DNA of 33,152 bases, from positions 1 through 33,152 of the forward strand of contig JAUNGD010000040.1 of the NCBI GenBank assembly GCA_030524705.1, read 5' to 3'. Each line of letters opens with the position of its first letter. Position 1 is the first letter of the stretch. The notes under the pieces are model-generated. The model made no database searches. It was not told where the DNA came from and saw only the letters and a list, made by a program, of their open reading frames with translations. Positions 24,308 through 33,152 of the stretch are shown here, in pieces. The DNA comes from Lachnospiraceae bacterium (lineage in GTDB: Bacteria > Bacillota > Clostridia > Lachnospirales > Lachnospiraceae). A program made the translations under genes and the position numbers.

Positions 24308-25345
24308 CTAGCTGAAACGAATCACCGGTTTGATTGCCGCGCCTGACATCATATCCTCAAATGCCCGGTGAGCATCTCTGTAATCATAAACTGTAATCAG
24401 TTTTTTCAGATCATCCTGCAGCTTCACAAGCACATCCAGCGCCGCAGAGGCGCCGTCTGTTTTCAGATGCGGGTATGGCCCCTTTGCGCCAACGATCGTC
24501 AGCTCCTTGCGCATGATCGGAAGAAGCTCTACCTGGTCTGCAAAGCCGTGGTAAACACTGCCCACCACGAAACGCCCGCCGGAACGAATGATCCGAAAAG
24601 CGCTCTGAAGAACCGCATTTACGCCGGTCAGTTCAATAATCACATCCGCCCCCTTACTCCCGATCATCTCAAAGACCTGATTCTCCCAGTTTGCTTCGCT
24701 GCTGTCTACCACATCGACAAAGCCAAGCTCACGGACTTTTTCTACACGGGCCTTATTGTTATCCACGCCAATCACTGTATCGACGCCCATACTCTTTATG
24801 ATACGCGCCGCAATCAATCCCATGGGCCCCATGCCAAAGACCACCACAGTCTCGCCATGCTTTACGTTTGCCCGGCGGGCCACATGGTATGCGCAGTTCG
24901 TCGGCTCAAGGATTGCAGCCGTTATATCATCAATGGAATTCGGAATCGGACTGATGAAGCTGTATTCATCCGTGTTCAGAACCAGTGTTTCCTCTGAAAA
25001 TCCTCCCGGCAGAAGCGCATCATTCATGCTCCTGCAGTAATTCGGAAGGCCGTTGCGGCAATTCCAGCAGTGGCCGCAGGTCCTGGAAAGCTCGCTCGCC
25101 ACACGCATTCCGTTCGCAATACCGTTCGCTCCTGCCCCGGCATCAACCACCACGCCGGAGAATTCATGTCCAAAGTACCGTTCCTCCTCCAGAGATCTCT
25201 TTCCTTTAAAAAGTGCAATATCACTGCCGCAGATACTGCATGCTGTTACGCGAATCTTCACGGTCCCGGGTTCAAGAGCCGTGATGCCCGGAGCATCTTC
25301 CTGCAGCTCCAGCCTTCCATAATCGACTAATGCTACTTTTCTCAT
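24308..25345 (-). CDS. Zinc-dependent medium-chain alcohol/polyol dehydrogenase (operon B)
   Basis: A 345-residue paralogue of the dehydrogenase at 12366-13403, about 88 percent identical. All zinc ligands (C39, H60, E61, C90, C93, C96, C104) and the GMGPMGL coenzyme motif are kept. Most substitutions fall between residues 190 and 330, in the coenzyme domain and the C-terminal part. Both copies are therefore probably active on the same class of hydroxyl compound. It lies 95 bp after dctM where operon A has a TIM-barrel gene in between. RBS AAAGGAAGG. Confidence 0.9.
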   Translation of the reverse strand: MRKVALVDYGRLELQEDAPGITALEPGTVKIRVTACSICGSDIALFKGKRSLEEERYFGHEFSGVVVDAGAGANGIANGMRVASELSRTCGHCWNCRNGLPNYCRSMNDALLPGGFSEETLVLNTDEYSFISPIPNSIDDITAAILEPTNCAYHVARRANVKHGETVVVFGMGPMGLIAARIIKSMGVDTVIGVDNNKARVEKVRELGFVDVVDSSEANWENQVFEMIGSKGADVIIELTGVNAVLQSAFRIIRSGGRFVVGSVYHGFADQVELLPIMRKELTIVGAKGPYPHLKTDGASAALDVLVKLQDDLKKLITVYDYRDAHRAFEDMMSGAAIKPVIRFS

Positions 25346-25440
25346 AAATCCTTCCTTTCTTTTATTGCTGCGTACTGCTTTGACGGATACCTTTCTTTAT
25401 GCGATCTCCAGGTCAGCAAAGCTGCCTGTTGTTCGCCGTA

Positions 25441-26754
25441 CTAAGCCACGCTGTATCCGAGGATCGTCGGCACGTATGTAACAAAGAATGGAATATATGT
25501 AATCAGTAAAAGTCCGATGATCTCTGCAACCAGGTAAGGCATGATGCCCTTAAATCCGTCTTCTACAGATATCCCTCCGATCCGGCTTCCGATAAAGCTG
25601 CAGTACCCCAGCGGCGGCGTGATATTTCCGATCGTAAGGTTCAGCGCCATGACTACGCCGAAGTGGATCGTGCTGATGCCAAGCTGGACTGCCACCGGCG
25701 TGAGGATCGGTGCAAGGATAATGACAGAAGCGCCTCCATCCATGAACATGCCCATGATCAGCAGCAGGATGTTTACCAGGAGCAGGAATACATACTTGTT
25801 ATGCGTAAGCGAAAGGATCGCGTTGTTTACGATAACCGGCATCTGCAGCGCCGTCAGGCCGTAGCTGAATACCTTTGCACACGCGATGATCAAAAGCAGC
25901 GGGGCCGCGCTGTTCACGGTGGACAGAAGAATGGTCCAGATATCCTTTACCTTCAGCGTGCGGCTGATGAAGAGGCTGGCCAGAAGGCTGTACGCAACTG
26001 CTACCGCCCCGGCTTCTGTGGGTGTGCAGATGCCGCCCATGATGCCGCCGACAATGATCACCGGCATGCCCAGCGGGATGATCCCGTCGATGATCGTCTT
26101 TTTGACTTCGCCCTTTTCCAGCTTCTCCGTCCGGCGCGGGAAGTGGTACTTACGGTCACGCAGCAGGACCACGATGCAGAGGATCAGGCCGATCATGATG
26201 CCCGGGATCAGGCCGCCCATGAACATCGCCCCGACGGAAGCGCCGACTGCCGTGGCGAATACCACCATGATGATGCTTGGCGGGATGATCGGGCCGCAGG
26301 TGGAAGCACCAGCGATGATGCCGACTGCCTCCTTTACCGGATACCCGGCGTCCGTCATGGCCGGGATCAGGATACCGCCCATACAGGAGGTACTTGCCTG
26401 TGCGGAGCCTGTGATGCCGCCGAAAAACATACTTGCAACGATACCGGAAAGGCCCAGGCTGGCAGGCAGCCGTCCGATCAGCAGCATCGCGAAATTGATC
26501 AGCTTCTCCGTGATCTTGCCCCGGTTCATGATCTCGCCCGCCAGCATAAAGAACGGGATCGCCAGCAGCGGCAGGCTTCCAATGCCATTAAAAATCGACT
26601 GCGGGATTACCAGGGTGGCCACCGGCGTGCCTGTGGACATGGACAGCGCCACCAGGCTAAGCATCCCCGTGAACATCAGGCTGATGTAAATCGGAATCCC
26701 GATGATAATCAATACAAATGTTAAGATGACTAAAGCTGCGATTATTTTTCCCAT
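25441..26754 (-). CDS. dctM: TRAP transporter large permease DctM (operon B)
   Basis: A 437-residue DctM that equals the operon A protein except at residues 7, 15 and 18. Transport role and motifs are as described for that copy. The near-identity means the two permeases are interchangeable, so any difference in specificity must come from DctP or regulation. The start follows AGGGGGG, 11 bp after dctQ. The stop is followed by 95 bp without a gene before the dehydrogenase. Confidence 0.95.
   Translation of the reverse strand: MGKIIAALVILTFVLIIIGIPIYISLMFTGMLSLVALSMSTGTPVATLVIPQSIFNGIGSLPLLAIPFFMLAGEIMNRGKITEKLINFAMLLIGRLPASLGLSGIVASMFFGGITGSAQASTSCMGGILIPAMTDAGYPVKEAVGIIAGASTCGPIIPPSIIMVVFATAVGASVGAMFMGGLIPGIMIGLILCIVVLLRDRKYHFPRRTEKLEKGEVKKTIIDGIIPLGMPVIIVGGIMGGICTPTEAGAVAVAYSLLASLFISRTLKVKDIWTILLSTVNSAAPLLLIIACAKVFSYGLTALQMPVIVNNAILSLTHNKYVFLLLVNILLLIMGMFMDGGASVIILAPILTPVAVQLGISTIHFGVVMALNLTIGNITPPLGYCSFIGSRIGGISVEDGFKGIMPYLVAEIIGLLLITYIPFFVTYVPTILGYSVA
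25451..26592. repeat. Long direct repeat, copy 2 (dctM conversion tract)
   Basis: Identical, as far as can be read, to 14293-15434. All three antisense reading frames translate identically in both copies across most of the tract, which excludes a protein-only explanation such as purifying selection. Confidence 0.9.
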
Positions 26755-26765
26755 ACTGTTCCCCC

Positions 26766-27257
26766 CTACTCTTCCGCGGCCGTATCCGTGAGCACCCGGG
26801 CCTTTGCCACCTTCAGATACTCATACACACACAGCGCAAATCCCATCGGTATTGACATATACATATACATTCTTGGGATCCGAAGTACCGTGGTCTTCAT
26901 CGTCCCCGCCATTGTGAACTGATAAGAGATCACCAGCATGAATACCAGCAGCGCGATGGTCAGTACCATGATCGCCCCTCTCATCGCCACCCGGACACCC
27001 CGGGATTTCTGCTTTGCAATAAAAGAAGTGAACTCCGCGTGTCCGTTGTAGCGGACCGCCCTGGCGCTTCCGAACATCCCCACTGCGACCAGCAGTGCCT
27101 GGTTCACCTCATCCGCCCATAGAAACCCGGTGTGCAATACATACCGTGCAAATACAGATGCAACTGCGATACAGACAATCGCCGCCAGACACGTACCCGA
27201 GACCAGATCCTCAATCCAGGCAATCACCGTATCAATTGTTTTCCATATGCCTTTCAT
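26766..27257 (-). CDS. dctQ: TRAP transporter small permease DctQ (operon B)
   Basis: A 163-residue four-helix membrane protein, first gene of operon B. It differs from the operon A DctQ only at residues 7 (T for K), 37 (A for G) and near the C-terminus (VLTDTAAEE for VLTDAAAEE). RBS CAGGAGGAAGG. Its leader, unlike that of operon A, has an exact consensus promoter and CG-centred operators, so the coding block has been homogenised but the control region has not. Confidence 0.92.
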   Translation of the reverse strand: MKGIWKTIDTVIAWIEDLVSGTCLAAIVCIAVASVFARYVLHTGFLWADEVNQALLVAVGMFGSARAVRYNGHAEFTSFIAKQKSRGVRVAMRGAIMVLTIALLVFMLVISYQFTMAGTMKTTVLRIPRMYMYMSIPMGFALCVYEYLKVAKARVLTDTAAEE

Positions 27258-27284
27258 TTCCTTCCTCCTGCCTTTCTCGTTTTT

Positions 27285-27298
27285 TGTAACCGATTACA
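27285..27298. promoter_or_regulatory. LacI-type operator O1 of operon B
   Basis: TGTAACCGATTACA on the plus strand (TGTAATCGGTTACA on the other) is a CG-centred dyad typical of LacI/GalR proteins. It lies about 6-20 bp downstream of the predicted start of transcription, a roadblock position. A partial copy, TGTGATTACA, overlaps the -10 at 27302-27311. Confidence 0.6.
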
Positions 27299-27310
27299 TT
27301 TTGTGATTAC

Positions 27311-27339
27311 ATTATATTTGTTTCTATTTCTGCTGTCAA
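27311..27339 (-). promoter_or_regulatory. Consensus sigma-A promoter of operon B
   Basis: On the minus strand TTGACA (27334-27339), a 17-bp spacer and TATAAT (27311-27316) match the consensus exactly. The start of transcription should be near 27304, 47 bp before the dctQ ATG. A promoter this strong needs tight repression, in line with the operators around it. Confidence 0.75.
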
Positions 27340-27426
27340 TGTCTGTTTTTAATAAATACTTCCTTTTATTTTTATGCATTATGTATAGGTTTTTATTTCG
27401 TTTCATATTCCTTTTCACTGCAAAAA

Positions 27427-27440
27427 TGTAATCGGATACA
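27427..27440. promoter_or_regulatory. LacI-type operator O2 upstream of operon B
   Basis: TGTAATCGGATACA matches O1 (TGTAATCGGTTACA) at 13 of 14 positions and is flanked to give 8-bp arms AAAATGTA/TACATTTT (27423-27430, 27437-27444). It is centred 142 bp from O1, on the far side of the promoter, compatible with repression by looping. Confidence 0.55.
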
Positions 27441-27463
27441 TTTTAAAAAACCAAAGAACGCAA

Positions 27464-27504
27464 AAAATCCAGGAAGAATTAACAAAAGATTCTTCCCGGA
27501 TTTT
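27464..27504 (-). terminator. Intrinsic terminator of the beta-glucoside operon
   Basis: The arms 27464-27479 and 27489-27504 pair over 16 positions with one G.U on the minus-strand RNA (ATCCGGGAAGAAT with ATTCTTCCTGGAT), 9-nt loop, followed by TT and a GCG break after the A/T-rich stem base. It begins 12 bp past the bglA stop. The stem is also symmetric enough to act on the plus strand (TTTTATTTT follows). Confidence 0.8.
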
Positions 27505-27515
27505 ATTTTACATTT

Positions 27516-30855
<3,340 letters not shown>

Positions 30856-30914
30856 TCCGGTGCTACTCCCTTCTTTTGATTTCAGCGTGTGCACATTCGC
30901 TTTTTGTGATTATC

Positions 30915-30940
30915 ATTATATCTTATTTTTTAAAAAATAA
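30915..30940 (-). promoter_or_regulatory. PTS-bgl promoter with perfect 18-bp palindrome
   Basis: On the minus strand TATAAT (30915-30920) is preceded directly by the perfect palindrome TTATTTTTTAAAAAATAA (30923-30940), which replaces a recognisable -35. The region 30856-31164 (309 bp) holds this promoter and the hairpin at 31064-31088 and no gene. The palindrome may bind the neighbouring RpiR-family regulator, which is inference. Confidence 0.45.
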
Positions 30941-31063
30941 TAGGCTTATGGCCTGTTTAGGAAATTATCTGAAGAGAAGAGACATGTTACAGGAAAAAAA
31001 CAACTTGTTTCTTCCCCGTATTCACGGTTCCGAAAAAAAACCTTTATGTTTCCACAAAAATGA

Positions 31064-31088
31064 ACGCAGAAACCTCTCTTTTCTGCGT
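31064..31088 (-). terminator. Hairpin after rpiR, probable terminator
   Basis: The perfect 9-bp stem ACGCAGAAA/TTTCTGCGT (31064-31072, 31080-31088) with a 7-nt loop lies 76 bp past the RpiR stop. The minus-strand tail is TCATTTTTG. On the plus strand CCCAAATTTTTTC follows. It separates the regulator from the PTS operon. Confidence 0.55.
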
Positions 31089-31164
31089 CCCAAATTTTTT
31101 CTGATTCTTATTCAAAACCTGAATTTTCTAAATTTTAATATGATTCCTTGCTTCAGCAAAATAC

Positions 31165-31878
31165 CTACACCAAACGTCTTCCCAGGGTTTCCAGCAAATA
31201 TATCACTGGTACCTGCGTCGTTATACTGTATTCCCCCTTCACAAGCCGCTCCGAAACATAATACGTCAAATTGTAATCCGACATTTTTGCAAGGGTTGAC
31301 GTAGCCTTATTGGTAATACTCACCAGCTTGCAGTTATGATGCTTGAATCGTTCCGCCAGCCTGATCACCTCGGGCTTTTCTCCCGACACAGAGAGAGCGA
31401 TTACCACGGTATTCTCCAAATCAGCTCCTATCGGATAATAAGGATCCTCAATATGCTGGCTGAATTTTCCAAGATTTGAGAAATATCTTGCACCGTATTT
31501 TCCAAGAATTCCAGAAGTACCGATGCCGATAAAAATCAACTGCCCTGCCCGCTGTATCGCTTTTTCTGCCGCAGCAATAGCCGCCTCGTTTTCCGGATTA
31601 TATACTGATTGAAAAAAATGAAGAATTTCATCCAAATCCTCAGATGGCTTCTTATCCTCTTCCTCTTTCAAATACATTTTAAATTTCACCCGAAATTCAG
31701 AATAACCGTCACAGCCTGTTTTTTTGCAAAAACGTAAAATCGTAGAGGTGGAAACGTGAACAGCCTCCGCCAGCTCCCGGATCGTCATATATTTTACTTC
31801 TGCCTTATGCTCCATAATATAATGATAAACCAGCATTTCCAGATCATTAAATGATTTCAGGATCTCATAATTAAACAT
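31165..31878 (-). CDS. RpiR-family regulator (HTH plus SIS domain)
   Basis: A 237-residue regulator. The N-terminal HTH_6 region contains YMTIRELAEAVHVSTSTILR and FCKKTGCDGYSEFRVKFKMY. The C-terminal SIS domain (about 100-225) has IFIGIGTSGILGKYGARYF and the phosphosugar motif ALSVSGEKPEV. Such proteins sense phosphosugars and control adjacent sugar operons. The start is ATG 31878 with GGAG 8 bp upstream. A TTG at 31899 is less likely. It lies upstream of and co-directional with the PTS-bgl genes, so it is the best candidate regulator of them, with a beta-glucoside phosphate or glucose-6-phosphate as possible effector. Confidence 0.9.
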   Translation of the reverse strand: MFNYEILKSFNDLEMLVYHYIMEHKAEVKYMTIRELAEAVHVSTSTILRFCKKTGCDGYSEFRVKFKMYLKEEEDKKPSEDLDEILHFFQSVYNPENEAAIAAAEKAIQRAGQLIFIGIGTSGILGKYGARYFSNLGKFSQHIEDPYYPIGADLENTVVIALSVSGEKPEVIRLAERFKHHNCKLVSITNKATSTLAKMSDYNLTYYVSERLVKGEYSITTQVPVIYLLETLGRRLV

Positions 31879-31910
31879 AGCATTTTCTCCATTTTTCAAT
31901 CAGAGGCCTG

Positions 31911-32279
31911 TTATTTTGCCTCTTTTCCAAATGCAATATCCGGCATGCAGACCTTCAGCCTTTCGTAAAGAATCTCCGCTTCCTTGACCATTCCATCCCC
32001 CACCAAAGCCTCTAGTTCTGTTCCATCCTTCAAAATCAGCACCAGCTTCTGAATATCAAAATTCACATTCCCGCAGCACATTTTTGTATCCACCGCTTCA
32101 ATTCTCCGAAAGCTTCTGACGACCTCCTCAAGCTTTACACAATACCAGGAAAATCCTTTTTTCCAGAAAATATTTTTATCTCCCAGCCGCACCTTGCCGT
32201 ACCTGGAAGAATGCTCAAATTCCTGATCCAGCAAATGATCCGTATTCTTTTGATATCGAAATTCTTTTAATTCCCTCAT
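31911..32279 (-). CDS. Unrecognised 122-aa protein, possibly PH-like fold
   Basis: A 122-residue cytoplasmic protein I cannot name. It starts MRELKEFRYQKNTDHLLDQE and has alternating short strands (SRYGKVRLGDKNIFWKKGF, NFDIQKLVLILKDGTELEAL) followed by one amphipathic helix (GMVKEAEILYERLKVCMPDI), a strand-rich plus terminal-helix order reminiscent of PH-like domains. No membrane segment or signal. RBS AGAGGA lies 9 bp before ATG 32279. A GTG at 32282 is an alternative. It lies 32 bp upstream of the RpiR start and 64 bp after the nicotinamidase gene, so it could be cotranscribed with either. Function unknown. Confidence 0.6.
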   Translation of the reverse strand: MRELKEFRYQKNTDHLLDQEFEHSSRYGKVRLGDKNIFWKKGFSWYCVKLEEVVRSFRRIEAVDTKMCCGNVNFDIQKLVLILKDGTELEALVGDGMVKEAEILYERLKVCMPDIAFGKEAK

Positions 32280-32343
32280 CACAGCTCATCCTCTTCCCCA
32301 TATATCGCCGTATAGCGCGTTTAATCCTTTGTTTCCTTTCTCA

Positions 32344-32856
32344 TTAAATAATCTGTATCTGACACATTTTCATGGCTGCAAGGGCGTTCTCGTGACTCTC
32401 AGCGGTCACTCCGGCGCAGCAGGAAGCAGCTACTGCAATCGGCACCTCAGGAAGTCTCGCCTTCAGGATCATCGCGTTCGAAATCACACAAATATCGGTG
32501 CATAAACCAATCAGTTCAATAGCTTCCACATTTTCCAGCCCCGCCACATACTCAGCCAGCTCCATGGAACCAAAGGACGGTTTGTCAATTACAGGACAGC
32601 CCTCTACAAAAACTTCCTCTGCGATTTCCCAGCCGAAGGATCCTTTCACACAATGAAGCACCGGAAGATTTTTGCCCTCCTGTGTATCCAGATAATTCTC
32701 TGTATGCGTATCCCTGGTATAAATTACAGTATTCCCCGCCGCCAAATACTCGTCAATTTTTGCTTTTACCCGGCCTTTGATCTGTACGGCCTCCTTTGTT
32801 CCCAGCGCACCGTCTATAAAATCATTCTGCATATCAATTACTGCCAAAACCTTCAT
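32344..32856 (-). CDS. Isochorismatase-family cysteine hydrolase, nicotinamidase-like
   Basis: A 170-residue cysteine hydrolase of the isochorismatase superfamily. The catalytic triad is D8 (VIDMQNDF), K71 (HCVKGSFGWE) and C123 (GLCTDICVISNAM). Metal ligands of nicotinamidases are visible as D49 and H51 in YTRDTHTENY. The length is that of compact nicotinamidases, shorter than the ~210 aa of PncA in E. coli. It would deamidate nicotinamide to nicotinate in NAD salvage. Related amidases of other substrates cannot be excluded. RBS GGAAGGG. It begins a possible transcript running into the unknown protein and RpiR. Confidence 0.85.
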   Translation of the reverse strand: MKVLAVIDMQNDFIDGALGTKEAVQIKGRVKAKIDEYLAAGNTVIYTRDTHTENYLDTQEGKNLPVLHCVKGSFGWEIAEEVFVEGCPVIDKPSFGSMELAEYVAGLENVEAIELIGLCTDICVISNAMILKARLPEVPIAVAASCCAGVTAESHENALAAMKMCQIQII

Positions 32857-33050
32857 TCATTTTCACCCTTCCATTTTTCTTTTATATAGATATTATCCTA
32901 TCATAAATTTTTTCAAAGAACAACTTTCTATAATCTGCTTTGCTATTTTATTTTTGCCTCTTGGTTTTGACGCAGGATGAGTGTAATTCAATAATAGAAG
33001 CGGCGTTGCAAAAGGTTCTAATCAATCCTTTAATCATAATTAAAAAAAGC

Positions 33051-33087
33051 AAAAAAAAACGGAAAGCCCTGATCTACAGGCTTTCCG
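33051..33087 (-). terminator. Intrinsic terminator of the tRNA transcript
   Basis: The 9-bp stem CGGAAAGCC/GGCTTTCCG (33060-33068, 33079-33087) with a 10-nt loop is followed on the minus strand by a run of nine T. It lies 13 bp past the tRNA 3' end. A textbook intrinsic terminator. The rest of 32857-33050 holds no recognisable gene. Confidence 0.9.
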
Positions 33088-33099
33088 TTAACCATCGCA

Positions 33100-33152
33100 T
33101 GAGACATCGGGGATTCGAACCCCGGACAACTTGATTAAAAGTCAAGTGCTCT
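33100..33152 (-). tRNA. tRNA-Lys (anticodon UUU), 5' part outside window
   Basis: The 3' two thirds of a tRNA: anticodon arm CTTGA-CTTTTAA-TCAAG with anticodon TTT, variable loop, T-arm CGGGG-TTCGAAT-CCCCG, the acceptor strand ATGTCTC and discriminator A at 33100. CCA is not encoded (TGC follows). The D-arm and 5' acceptor strand lie beyond the window end. Confidence 0.95.

Overview
The window looks like a chromosomal segment of a low-to-moderate GC Clostridia, most likely a Lachnospiraceae-type gut anaerobe. This rests on the purine-rich AGGAGG-type ribosome sites before nearly every gene, the tRNA-Lys(UUU) without an encoded CCA, the Firmicutes-style transporters and regulators, and three sites matching TTGACA-N17-TATAAT exactly. 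The genus is an inference. Almost everything is on the minus strand, so operons read from high to low coordinates.

Layout. 1-1075: a CdaR/PucR-type regulator cut by the window edge. 1221-4655: a glycogen branching enzyme and a GH13 alpha-glucan enzyme. 4741-5803: a structured repeat, a TetR regulator whose operator sits inside its own promoter, and a divergent perfect promoter. 5804-6655: a plus-strand PD-(D/E)XK protein. 6952-16099 (operon A): a TRAP transporter split across the operon (dctQ, dctM at the head; dctP near the end) with a zinc dehydrogenase, two sugar-phosphate-isomerase-like TIM barrels, a cupin, an SIS protein, a ROK kinase and a Gfo/Idh dehydrogenase, faced by a divergent LysR regulator (16275-17165). 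17462-27257 (operon B): a second TRAP system (dctQ, dctM, dehydrogenase, dctP) followed by two Gfo/Idh and two TIM-barrel genes, a LacI regulator and a DapA/NanA-type aldolase. 27516-30855: 6-phospho-beta-glucosidase and beta-glucoside PTS. 31165-32856: RpiR regulator, unknown protein, nicotinamidase-like hydrolase. 33100-33152: partial tRNA-Lys.

How it may work together. Operons A and B are paralogous in their core (DctQ, DctM, Zn-dehydrogenase, DctP) but carry different accessory enzymes and sit next to different regulators. The two dctM genes are identical over about 1.14 kb while the other shared genes have diverged, the mark of recent gene conversion. Neither operon encodes a glycoside hydrolase or a PTS. 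Together they hold three Gfo/Idh oxidoreductases, four TIM-barrel isomerase-like proteins and two zinc dehydrogenases, which suggests import of an unphosphorylated sugar, sugar acid or glycoside by TRAP and processing by oxidation and epimerisation or lyase chemistry rather than ordinary hydrolysis. The substrate cannot be read from the sequence. Operon B has an exact consensus promoter bracketed by two matching LacI-type operators 142 bp apart.
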